A stretch of DNA of 64,000 nt from CAJXZP01 sp041563475 (GTDB lineage: Bacteria; Bacteroidota; Bacteroidia; Flavobacteriales_G; Salibacteraceae): assembly GCA_041563475.1 (NCBI GenBank), contig JBFFMY010000005.1:1-64000 (forward strand). Reading direction: 5' to 3'. Below the pieces are notes generated by a model. It did not search any database. It was not told where the DNA came from and worked only from the letters and a program-made list of their open reading frames with translations. The position numbers and the translations under genes are program-made. This document shows, piece by piece, positions 38,566 through 46,954 of this stretch (its first letter is position 1; each line of letters begins with the position of its first letter).

Positions 38566-38600
38566 GTGACCAGTAGTTTGAAACTGGAAAAATTAGACCC

Positions 38601-38634
38601 AAAAAAAGCATCAAGTACTCTTGATGCTTTTTTT
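38601..38634 (-). terminator. Terminator of the first Asp-box paralogue
   Basis: AAAAGCATCAA / TTGATGCTTTT with a 6-nt loop and T run on the minus strand, 13 bases past the stop at 38648. The GCATCAAG stem is shared with the paralogue's terminator at 41633. Confidence 0.9.
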
Positions 38635-38647
38635 AATTATATGCAAC

Positions 38648-41347
38648 CTACTGTTTTATAATAGCTATTGTAAAATCCCCAGATTTACTTCTCAGAGTTA
38701 CGTAATACACTCCAGATGTAAACTCTGACAAATCGATTATTGATGTGTTTTTTCCATTAGAAGAATTTGCAAATTGAGTTTTAACAACTTGCCCATTTGA
38801 ATTCATAATGTCTAACCTTATTTGTTCTGTTTGATCCAATACAAATTCAATATTCACGGAATTTATTACCGGATTTGGATAGGCAACTATTTTTAATTTA
38901 TCTATGGATACATTTTCCACTGAGGTAATATCATAGTTGTTTTCAAAATAGGTTTTGTATGCACCGGCTCCATGCGTTGCTACTACGCAAAAACCATCAC
39001 TAATTCGGTGATCAATTTGTTCAATAACAACGTTTCCAATAACATCAGATGCTTGTTGAATCCAATTAATTTCTGTTGCATCTAGGTCGTTAGTGGCAAA
39101 CAAACCAACGGATGTACCTAAGAGAACAACGGTACCATAATCAGTTGAAATAAATCGGGCCCATCTAAATGAAGGTCCGCTTCCAATATAACCCAATTGA
39201 GGTGGGACTCCAGGGTCTGAAACACCTTTTAAATTACCCTCGATATTGATCCAATTCGTTCCCCCATCTTCCGTATACCATCCGCTAATTGTATTGTAAT
39301 TAGAATAAATTACTATTACCTTATTGGCATCGTATGGATCAATAGTGATGTTAGAAGTGTATCCACCGTTTGTAATACCACTACTAATTTCAGTAATAGT
39401 AGGATTGGCAGTACCGTCATCTTCCATACGATATATTTTACGAGAATTAGTTCCAAAATATACCACACCTGGATCACTTTTTGAGGCATCCACAGCAGTA
39501 ATCGTATTACTTACAGAACCTAAATTTGTCCAATTGTTTTGATTGTTATCTAATCCATTCAAATCGCTATTTCTCCAGATATCACTACCTATAGGTAAAT
39601 ACATTCTGTTGTTATCAGAAGCATCTAAAACGTAAGGATGGTTAAATAAATAGCCAGATGAAACACCCGGAGGGCGGACATTTTTGGTAGAACCAATCCT
39701 TACACCGGATGCATTTAATTTCATTCTTCGGATATATCCGTTTTGGGAAGAAAAGTAATACACTTCTGTACCTTCTTCTTTGGCACAATAGGCACCGTCA
39801 CCACCCATCTCAAAAATCCAGTCGGTTAGCGTATCTGCAGAATTAGTCCACCAACTTCCATTATCTTGATAACCAGAAGTTACAATTTCATTCTCTGTTA
39901 AATGATCAATCGCCATTCCATAAAACTGGGTTGTTTGATATCCATTATTAAAACTTTGCCAAACTACTTTACTGGCTATACAGTTCGTTGTGAAATGTAG
40001 GCCACCATCCGTACCAGCCAGAAGTTGATTTGGATCATTTGGTAGAAATGCTAAACTTTGTTGATCAGGATGTTGATTATCTTCATAATAGTCCCAGCTT
40101 ACATAACCATCAGCGCCATAACCTCCAATTTGGTTCATAGAATTTGAACTAGCAAAACCAACCGTTGATCTAAAGAGGTTTGTTGCACCAAGAAACACTG
40201 TGTTTTCATCGTTTGGTTTTACAGCTAAACTCATGCAATAAGAACCTTGCGTGTTCAAAGAATATCCTTTTGCCGGGGGTAGATTGTTTGATCTATTTTC
40301 CCAAACCCCATTAGATCCAGCTCCATTCCCTGATTGATACGTGTATTTCCAAAAACTCACATCAGAACTTCCTTTACCTGGGGTTACGGAATAGAAATAA
40401 ACAATGTTAGGGTTACTTGGGGCTTCAGCAATTAATGTCTTGTCATGATTAGATGGTATATCAGATGGCGAAATATTGGCCCATGTTAAGCCATCATCTG
40501 ATCTCCAAAAACCTTTTTGATTTCCATCAGAACTAATTGTTGCGTAATGGTTTCCATTAGAGGTTACAATAATATTTGTGTATACATTACTATTAACCCC
40601 AGATGATCCGTCTAAAATTAATTTCCATGTGGAGCCACCATCATTACTCCTTTGAATTCCTTTATATGTAGCAGCATAAATAATATCACTATCGTTACGC
40701 GAAGGGTCTATCGCTACATTGAAAATGTATTTAAAAGCACCACCCTTATGAGGTAAAACGGAGGTACTTGGTAAAACATTCCATGTAATACCATGGTCAG
40801 TTGATTTATACAAACCACTTCCTATATACGGTGCTGAAAAACTCTTACTAGCGGAGTTACCTATATTTTCACCAGAACCGTAATAAAAGACGTTTGTTTT
40901 GCCGGAACGGATATCTTGTTTTACACAGGATACGGCAGATTGGTCTTCAAAGTTTGTGGCCCGTTTCCAGGAGGTTCCGAAATCGCGACTTCTCCACATT
41001 CCTCCAGAGACACCACCCGCTAAAATAACATTGGATGAATCCACATCAAATGAAATGGCACGCGTTCGTCCGCCTACATTTCTTGGACCAATAGGTTCAA
41101 ATATTTGTAAACTTGCCCGAGTTGATTTTGTATAAGATTTAGGCAGAGTGGAGGCAAAGGCCAATTCTCGTACGCGAATGTTTACTGGAATTTTACCTGT
41201 GGCAGGATCCTTTAACTTTTCGAACTCATATTCTGCTCGTCCAATTGGTGAAGTTTCATTTTCCGAATTCAGTTCTTTTTGTTCGCCAGAACAAGAAATG
41301 ATTCCCACTCCCAGAATGGCCAGAGCCAAGTATTTTTTTATACGCAT
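38648..41347 (-). CDS. Secreted Asp-box (BNR/VPS10-like) propeller protein with T9SS type A sorting domain, copy 1
   Basis: An 899-residue exported protein. The signal sequence contains a good lipobox (GVGIISC), so it may be a lipoprotein. The body is a beta-propeller with Asp-box motifs S/T-x-D-x-G-x-T/S-W: SRDFGTSW, STDHGITW, SNDGGSTW, TEDGGTNW. The last 75 residues, from KIVAYPNPVINSVNIEF to GVYYVTLRSKSGDFTIAIIKQ, are a type A T9SS sorting domain. The gene is a tandem duplicate of the one at 41682, with similar upstream and terminator sequence. Glycan or peptide binding is possible, but no catalytic residues are recognised. Confidence 0.92.
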   Translation of the reverse strand: MRIKKYLALAILGVGIISCSGEQKELNSENETSPIGRAEYEFEKLKDPATGKIPVNIRVRELAFASTLPKSYTKSTRASLQIFEPIGPRNVGGRTRAISFDVDSSNVILAGGVSGGMWRSRDFGTSWKRATNFEDQSAVSCVKQDIRSGKTNVFYYGSGENIGNSASKSFSAPYIGSGLYKSTDHGITWNVLPSTSVLPHKGGAFKYIFNVAIDPSRNDSDIIYAATYKGIQRSNDGGSTWKLILDGSSGVNSNVYTNIIVTSNGNHYATISSDGNQKGFWRSDDGLTWANISPSDIPSNHDKTLIAEAPSNPNIVYFYSVTPGKGSSDVSFWKYTYQSGNGAGSNGVWENRSNNLPPAKGYSLNTQGSYCMSLAVKPNDENTVFLGATNLFRSTVGFASSNSMNQIGGYGADGYVSWDYYEDNQHPDQQSLAFLPNDPNQLLAGTDGGLHFTTNCIASKVVWQSFNNGYQTTQFYGMAIDHLTENEIVTSGYQDNGSWWTNSADTLTDWIFEMGGDGAYCAKEEGTEVYYFSSQNGYIRRMKLNASGVRIGSTKNVRPPGVSSGYLFNHPYVLDASDNNRMYLPIGSDIWRNSDLNGLDNNQNNWTNLGSVSNTITAVDASKSDPGVVYFGTNSRKIYRMEDDGTANPTITEISSGITNGGYTSNITIDPYDANKVIVIYSNYNTISGWYTEDGGTNWINIEGNLKGVSDPGVPPQLGYIGSGPSFRWARFISTDYGTVVLLGTSVGLFATNDLDATEINWIQQASDVIGNVVIEQIDHRISDGFCVVATHGAGAYKTYFENNYDITSVENVSIDKLKIVAYPNPVINSVNIEFVLDQTEQIRLDIMNSNGQVVKTQFANSSNGKNTSIIDLSEFTSGVYYVTLRSKSGDFTIAIIKQ

Positions 41348-41632
41348 AAAATTCTTGATTTTAATTTTCGAAATGATTTAAAAAATATTCACAATAAATG
41401 TATTGCAAACCAACTCAAATCATAAGTAGCAGAATTTGTTCGGGTGTAAAAATAACGGCTAGTAAACGTTCTATCAAATGAAATTTAACGGAAGGTTAAA
41501 TAATGACAAATTAATGCGTTTTTTAACGCTTAATTAGGAAAGAAAAATTAATTCTTAATGAAATTACGCCAACTTATTTCTTTTGTTCAGTTCCTAGATG
41601 CCATTATTTTTTAAATATAGAAATATGCGATC
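41348..41632. other. Upstream region of copy 1, partly duplicated upstream of copy 2
   Basis: No gene is seen. Blocks shared with the region at 44379-44575 include ATCATAAGTAGCAGAATTTG (41419-41438; ATCATACGTAGCAGAATTTG at 44449-44468), then GTAAAAATAAC, then TAAATAATGACAAA and TTTAACGCTT. It probably holds the duplicated promoter and leader of the minus-strand gene. Confidence 0.6.
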
Positions 41633-41666
41633 AAAAAAAAAGCATCAAGGCTACTTGATGCTTTTT
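41633..41666 (-). terminator. Terminator of the second Asp-box paralogue
   Basis: AAAAAGCATCAAG / CTTGATGCTTTTT with a 4-nt loop, 16 bases past the stop at 41682. Same stem sequence as the terminator at 38601. Confidence 0.9.
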
Positions 41667-41681
41667 GAAATTTCATTCAAT

Positions 41682-44378
41682 CTATTGTTTCACAATTGCT
41701 TTTGTAAAGTCGCCAGATTTGCTTCTTAAGCTTACATAATAGATTCCTGAGGCAAGCTCAGATAAATTGATAGTTGAAGTGTTATTTCCAATAGAAGCAC
41801 TCTCAAAATGTGTCTTAACAACTTGCCCATTCGAATTCATGATATCTAATCTAATTTGCTCTGGATATTCCAATGTAAACTGCATATTCACAGCGCTTAT
41901 TACTGGATTTGGATAGGCAACAATTTTTAATTTATCTACAGCTACATTTTCAACGGAGGTAATATCATAATTGTTTTCAAAGAAGGTTTTGTACGCGCCT
42001 GCTCCATGGGTTACTACAACACAAAAACCATCACTAATACGGTTGTCAATTTGCTCAACTACTACATTTCCTATTACATCAGAGGCTTGCTGAACCCAGT
42101 TGATTTCTGCCGTATTTAAATCGTTGGTTGCAAATAACCCAATAGACGTTCCCAACAGGATCACAGTTCCATTGTCGGTGGGTACAAAACGAGCCCATCT
42201 AAACGAAGGTCCATTTCCTCTATAATCTAAAGAAGGCGGAACTCCCGGGTCAGGATCTCCTTTAAGATTCCCTTCAATATTAATCCAAGTATCCCCACCA
42301 TCTTCGGTATACCAACCGCTAATAACGTTATAGTTTGAATAAATTACCAAAACCTTATCTGAATCATAGGGATCTATGGTGATACAAGAAGCGTAACCAC
42401 CATTGGTAATTCCATTTGTTATTTCCGTAAAACTAGGACTAGAGGTTCCGTCATCCACCATTCGGTAAATTTTCTTGGAACTCGTACCAAAATACACAAC
42501 TCCTGGATCACTTTTTGAAGCATCTACTGCCGTTACTCTATTACTAACAGTAGCAATCATAGACCAATTATTCTGGTTGTTATCTAAACCATTTAAATTA
42601 CTATTTCTCCATAAATTAGTGCCCTCTGGTAAGTACATTCTGTTATTATCAGCAGCATCTAATACATAGGGGTGAACAAATAGAAAGTCATTTGAACCAG
42701 ATGGAGGAACGTTTTTTGTGGATCCAATTCGATCTCCGGATGAATTCAACTTCATTCGTCTAATGTTACCATTTTGCGAGGAAAAGTAATAGACATCTGT
42801 TCCTTCTTCCTTAGCGCAAAATGCACCATCACCACCCATTTCAAATTTCCAGTCTGAAATAGTATCCGCAGAATTAGTCCACCAACTTCCATTATCCTGA
42901 AAACCAGAAGTAACGATTTCATTTTCTATTAAATGATCAATTGCCATTCCATAAAACTGCGTAGTTTGATATCCATTATTAAAGCTTTGCCAGATTACTT
43001 TACTCGCCATACAATCGGTTGTGAAATGAAGACCACCATCTGTACCAGCCAAAAGTTGATTTGGATTACCTGGAACGAAAGCGAGGCTTTGTTGATCTGG
43101 GTGTTGATTATCCGTATAATAATTCCAATTAGAATAACCGTCTGCATCATATCCACCAATTTGATTCATTGAATTAGTACTCGCGAAACCGGTTGTAGAC
43201 CGGAATAAATTAGTTGCGCCTATAAAAACGGTATTTTCATCATTTGGTTTTACTGCCAAACTCATACAATAAGAATCAAACGTTTGCATGCTATAACCGT
43301 TATTAGGAGGGAGGTTATTGGTTCTATTAGACCAAATGCCATTTGACCCCGCACCGTTACCCGAAAGAAAAGTATATTTCCAAAAACTTATAGCCGACAC
43401 ACCACTATTTGGAGTGTTACTATAAAAATAAACGATGTTAGGATTACTCGGAGCTTCTGCCATCACAGTTTTTGCATAACTGGATGGAAGATCATTAGGA
43501 GAAATATTAACCCATGATAATCCGTCTTCAGACCTCCAAAAACCAGCTTTATTTCCGCTAGAACTAATTGAAGCGTAATGAACTCCGTTGTTCGTTACAA
43601 TAATATTTGTGTAATTGGTTCCGTTGGTAATAGTAGATGATCCTCCTAAAACTAATTTCCATGTTAAACCCCCATCATTACTTCTACGAATTCCTTTTGG
43701 GGTAGCAGCATAAATAATATCACTATCATTTCTAGATGGGTCTAGAGCAATATAAAACACATAACTAAAATCACCTCCTTTATGGGGTAATACTGCCGTG
43801 CTTTGAAGTAGAGTCCATGTTTGTCCGTGATCTTCAGACTTATAAATTCCGCTACCTAAATAGTTAGCACCTTCACCACTTGCGGAATTAGCTCTTGCTT
43901 CACCAGAACCGTAATAAAAAACGTTAGATTTACCTGGACGGATATCCTGTTTTACACAGGAAACGGCTGATTGATCTTCAAAATTGGTTACGCGTTTCCA
44001 AGAACTTCCTAAATCTCGACTTCTCCACATTCCTCCAGAAACACCCCCAGCTAATACCACATTAGATGAATCAATATCAAATGAAATAGCACGTGTTCTT
44101 CCGCCAACATTTCGTGGCCCAATAGGTTCAAATATTTGTAAACTTGCCCTAGATGATTTGGTATACGATTTAGGTAGAGTAGAGGCAAATGCTAATTCTC
44201 GTACGCGAATGTTTTCTGGAATTTTACCTGTAACTGGGTCCTTTAACCTATCGAACTCATATTCTGCTCTTCCAATTGGTGAAGTTTCTTTTTCTGAATT
44301 CAATTCTTTTTGTTCGCTAGAACAAGAAATGATACCAATTCCTAGAATGGCTAATGCCAAGTACCTTTTAATGTGCAT
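41682..44378 (-). CDS. Secreted Asp-box propeller protein with T9SS type A sorting domain, copy 2
   Basis: An 898-residue close paralogue of the protein at 38648, similar over its whole length (shared blocks include SLQIFEPIGPRNVGGRTRAI and DNGSWWTNSADT). The lipobox-like GIGIISC, the Asp-box motifs (SRDLGSSW, SEDHGQTW, SNDGGLTW, TEDGGDTW) and the type A sorting domain (KIVAYPNPVISAVNMQF, GIYYVSLRSKSGDFTKAIVKQ) are all conserved. The most divergent part is residues 165-190 and the loop near 335-350. Export should be by Sec then the type IX system. Function is unknown, as for copy 1. Confidence 0.92.
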   Translation of the reverse strand: MHIKRYLALAILGIGIISCSSEQKELNSEKETSPIGRAEYEFDRLKDPVTGKIPENIRVRELAFASTLPKSYTKSSRASLQIFEPIGPRNVGGRTRAISFDIDSSNVVLAGGVSGGMWRSRDLGSSWKRVTNFEDQSAVSCVKQDIRPGKSNVFYYGSGEARANSASGEGANYLGSGIYKSEDHGQTWTLLQSTAVLPHKGGDFSYVFYIALDPSRNDSDIIYAATPKGIRRSNDGGLTWKLVLGGSSTITNGTNYTNIIVTNNGVHYASISSSGNKAGFWRSEDGLSWVNISPNDLPSSYAKTVMAEAPSNPNIVYFYSNTPNSGVSAISFWKYTFLSGNGAGSNGIWSNRTNNLPPNNGYSMQTFDSYCMSLAVKPNDENTVFIGATNLFRSTTGFASTNSMNQIGGYDADGYSNWNYYTDNQHPDQQSLAFVPGNPNQLLAGTDGGLHFTTDCMASKVIWQSFNNGYQTTQFYGMAIDHLIENEIVTSGFQDNGSWWTNSADTISDWKFEMGGDGAFCAKEEGTDVYYFSSQNGNIRRMKLNSSGDRIGSTKNVPPSGSNDFLFVHPYVLDAADNNRMYLPEGTNLWRNSNLNGLDNNQNNWSMIATVSNRVTAVDASKSDPGVVYFGTSSKKIYRMVDDGTSSPSFTEITNGITNGGYASCITIDPYDSDKVLVIYSNYNVISGWYTEDGGDTWINIEGNLKGDPDPGVPPSLDYRGNGPSFRWARFVPTDNGTVILLGTSIGLFATNDLNTAEINWVQQASDVIGNVVVEQIDNRISDGFCVVVTHGAGAYKTFFENNYDITSVENVAVDKLKIVAYPNPVISAVNMQFTLEYPEQIRLDIMNSNGQVVKTHFESASIGNNTSTINLSELASGIYYVSLRSKSGDFTKAIVKQ

Positions 44379-44575
44379 AAAATTCTTGATTTTTAAATTC
44401 GATATGATTTTAAAAACGGCAACAATTTTTAATTGTAAATCCCCTTAAATCATACGTAGCAGAATTTGTAAAGGGTAAAAATAACTGCTGTTGCACTTAA
44501 TATAAAATGAAATTCAAACTTTGGCTAAATAATGACAAAATAATGGTTTATTTAACGCTTGAATAGGGAAGAAAA

Positions 44576-44818
44576 TTATTTCTTAATAGCAATAATTCTA
44601 GTTTCCTCTTTTAATTCAATTCCCAAATCTTTTTCGAAGGCTTCAGTAATGTGCTCATAAGCTTGATAGTTTTCATTTTTCCGAGCAGATTCTCGTATTT
44701 CTACTAGAAACTTAACCAAAGCATCCGTGCCCTCATCTTCCCCAATAAGATCCTTTCTTTCCTTGAGTGTTTTAACAATTAAATCCTCAAAATGAAATGT
44801 ATTAGATTTTGATTCCAT
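44576..44818 (-). CDS. Small charged protein of unknown function downstream of folE
   Basis: I do not recognise this 80-residue protein (from ATG 44818; a TTG two codons earlier is possible). It is acidic and helical, with no signal peptide: FHFEDLIVKTLKERKDLIGED, LVKFLVEIRESARKNENYQAYEHI. Its start overlaps the last 17 bases of folE, so it is translationally coupled to it. Whether it acts with GTP cyclohydrolase I is unknown. Confidence 0.6.
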   Translation of the reverse strand: MESKSNTFHFEDLIVKTLKERKDLIGEDEGTDALVKFLVEIRESARKNENYQAYEHITEAFEKDLGIELKEETRIIAIKK

Positions 44819-45485
44819 CACCAATGTATTTTAAAAACTCTGATTTTGTTGAATCTTCACAAAATTTACCGCTATACTCAACAGTTACGGTCGTACTTGT
44901 TCGGTCATTAATTCCTCTACTCGTTACACATAAGTGTTGCGCTTCAATAACTACAGCAACATGTTCTGTATCTAGGGAAGTTTTTAATTCCTCTAGAATT
45001 TGAATAGTCAAACGCTCCTGAACTTGAGGTCTTCGTGCATAGAAATCTACTATTCTGTTTATTTTGGATAAGCCAATTACTTTTCCTGTTGAAATGTAAG
45101 CCACATGTGCTTTTCCTACAATAGGTAAAAAATGATGTTCACATGTCGAATTCAAGGAAATACTTTTTTCAACCAACATTTTATTGTAATTGTATTTATT
45201 ACTAAATGTTGACATTTTTGGTTTGTTAGCAGGGATTAAGCCACTAAAAATTTCATTAACGAACATCTTAGAAACGCGATGTGGAGTACCTTTTAAACTA
45301 TCATCCGTCATGTCTAAACCTAAAGTTTCCATGATTTTATAAAAATGCTCCTCTATAATTTCTTTTTTCTCGTGAGGTTGCTTGTCATTCGCATCTTTTC
45401 TTAATGGTGTAGCGGATGAGGAACTAACGTGAGAATCTCCCATGTCTTCCATTTCAGTAACACTTAGAATATCGTCTTTTCTCAT
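44802..45485 (-). CDS. folE: GTP cyclohydrolase I
   Basis: A 227-residue enzyme (from ATG 45485) that converts GTP to dihydroneopterin triphosphate, the first step to folate and other pterins. The zinc-binding and catalytic motifs are NSTCEHHFLPIVGKAHVAYI and EAQHLCVTSRGI. Other family signals are GTPHRVSKMFVNEIFSG and VIGLSKINRIVDFYARRPQVQERLT. The first 45 residues are a polar extension without recognised domain. An upstream in-frame codon at 45509 would add eight residues and seems less likely. Confidence 0.96.
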   Translation of the reverse strand: MRKDDILSVTEMEDMGDSHVSSSSATPLRKDANDKQPHEKKEIIEEHFYKIMETLGLDMTDDSLKGTPHRVSKMFVNEIFSGLIPANKPKMSTFSNKYNYNKMLVEKSISLNSTCEHHFLPIVGKAHVAYISTGKVIGLSKINRIVDFYARRPQVQERLTIQILEELKTSLDTEHVAVVIEAQHLCVTSRGINDRTSTTVTVEYSGKFCEDSTKSEFLKYIGDGIKI

Positions 45486-45703
45486 TTTTTTGCGGTTATA
45501 GACAAACAATATAGTTGTCCAATTTTAGGGGGCAAATGTACGTGTTATACCTAATGTGCAAGAATGTTAGTAGTATATTCTTTTGTTAATAGTCTATAGA
45601 AGTAATTAATAGGTGATAATATTTTAGGGTGCCTGCCCTGCAATAGGTATGAAAAACTGATATCAATCATCTCCCTTGATGAAGCATATAACAATTTATC
45701 TTT

Positions 45704-45711
45704 TACATTTG
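45704..45711 (+). promoter_or_regulatory. Minus-7 element TACATTTG upstream of the regulator gene
   Basis: Exact TAnnTTTG match 29 bases before the ATG at 45741. Confidence 0.45.
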
Positions 45712-45740
45712 CCTTATTAAGAACAATTCTAAATAAGGAA

Positions 45741-46379
45741 ATGATGAGAGTTTTTATAGCCGATAGTAATCACATTATGAATATTGGATTAAAATCTATT
45801 ATTGATGCTATAAAAGGTGTTGAATGTGTGGGAGTTGCAGATTCAAGCGGAGAGTTGATTCCGATGATATTAAATGCAAATCCAGATGTTCTATTTTTAA
45901 ATTACTCCTCACCCTTAATTTTAGATGATGATGTGGAATTGGTCATAAAAACCATGCCTAGCATAAAAGTAATTGGTATTACAGATCGCCCAGAGCATTA
46001 CTCGGTAGTTAAATATATTTCGAGCGGTATTGATGGGCATCTTTTATATTCTTGTGATGAACAGGAGGTAGAGGAGTGTATATTTTCCGTAATGAATAAT
46101 GAAAGATTTTTCTGCGGAAAGGTTTTAGAAGTAATTGATAAAGAAAATACTACAAAAACCTTTACCTGTGAGGGTGTGCGTTTATCGAATAGAGAAATTG
46201 AAATAATTGAACTTGTAGCAAAAGGTCTAGCGAATAAAGAAATTGCCGAAGAGTTATTTCTTTCCGTTCATACTGTTTTGACCCATCGGAAAAATTTAAT
46301 GCATAAATTGGGATTAAAAAACACCGCTGGCCTAGTAGTTTATGCCGTTCAAAACGGATTGCATTCTGAATTCAATTAA
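45741..46379 (+). CDS. LuxR/NarL-type regulator with a degenerate receiver domain
   Basis: A 212-residue DNA-binding response-regulator-like protein. The receiver-like domain occupies about 1-125, and the C-terminal LuxR helix-turn-helix about 148-208 (LSNREIEIIELVAKGLANKEIAEELFLSVHTV is the classic signature). The phosphoacceptor position reads PDVLFLNYSSP, so Asn54 replaces the Asp. The acidic pair near residue 8 is DS rather than DD, and the conserved Lys after the last strand is missing. It is therefore unlikely to be phosphorylated and may respond to a ligand or act constitutively. No histidine kinase is adjacent; flavodoxin follows 48 bases downstream. Confidence 0.9.
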   Translation: MMRVFIADSNHIMNIGLKSIIDAIKGVECVGVADSSGELIPMILNANPDVLFLNYSSPLILDDDVELVIKTMPSIKVIGITDRPEHYSVVKYISSGIDGHLLYSCDEQEVEECIFSVMNNERFFCGKVLEVIDKENTTKTFTCEGVRLSNREIEIIELVAKGLANKEIAEELFLSVHTVLTHRKNLMHKLGLKNTAGLVVYAVQNGLHSEFN

Positions 46380-46427
46380 GTTTATTTTTTTCTTAAACCC
46401 TCACTTATTTTTGCGCAAAATTTTCAA

Positions 46428-46946
46428 ATGAATAAAGTAGGATTATTTTACGGTTCTGATACGGGAAATACAGAAGTTATTGCTGGACTTATTCAAAAAA
46501 TGATTGGAGAGGAACGGGTTGATGTAATAGACGTGTATGATTGTAGCCCAGACAGTTTTGATAAATACCAAAATATTATTATTGGATTATCAACTTGGCA
46601 CGATGGTCAATTAGTTAGTGCTTTTGATGATTTTGAAAATGATTTTAAAACCATTGATTTCACGGGTAAAAAAGTTGCTTTATATGGTTTAGGAGATCAA
46701 TTTGGATATGCTGACTATTTTATTGACGGAGTAGGTATTATTGGCGAAATGGTGAAGGAGCAAGGTGGAGAATTGGTTGTTCAATGGCCCACTGAGGATT
46801 ACGACTATGAAGAATCAAAAGCGGATTTAGGTAATGGTTTTTTTATGGGATTGGCACTAGATGAAGATAATCAAGAAGACTTCACCGAATCCCGATTAGA
46901 GAAATGGGTGCCCATGGTATTGGAAGCTTTTGGTGAAAAAAAATAA
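46428..46946 (+). CDS. fldA: Flavodoxin
   Basis: A 172-residue FMN electron carrier, typically replacing ferredoxin under iron limitation. The phosphate-binding loop is YGSDTGNTEVIAGLI, and the isoalloxazine-binding loops are STWHDGQL and GLGDQFGYADYF. It is a long-chain flavodoxin by length. It lies 48 bases after the LuxR-type regulator on the same strand, so the regulator may control it or share its transcript. Confidence 0.96.
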   Translation: MNKVGLFYGSDTGNTEVIAGLIQKMIGEERVDVIDVYDCSPDSFDKYQNIIIGLSTWHDGQLVSAFDDFENDFKTIDFTGKKVALYGLGDQFGYADYFIDGVGIIGEMVKEQGGELVVQWPTEDYDYEESKADLGNGFFMGLALDEDNQEDFTESRLEKWVPMVLEAFGEKK

Positions 46947-46954
46947 GTTTGCGA

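Larger units (their letters stand above)
38601..44575 (-). repeat. Tandem segmental duplication of gene plus flanks
   Basis: Unit 1 (about 38601-41547) and unit 2 (about 41633-44575) each contain, in the same order, a GCATCAAG-stem terminator, a roughly 2.7-kb propeller gene, and about 200 bases of related upstream DNA. Both units end near TTTAACGCTT followed by GGAAGAAAA-like sequence (AGGAAAGAAAA in unit 1, AGGGAAGAAAA in unit 2). Confidence 0.85.

Noticed and set aside
38512..38647. Attachment site or repeat near the two adjacent hairpins
   Set aside because: Both hairpins are ordinary terminators for the convergent sucC and propeller genes.
43984..44448. 154-codon plus-strand frame opposite the second propeller gene
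   Set aside because: It is mirrored by a similar antisense frame opposite copy 1, which follows from the duplication; the sense frame has clear domains.
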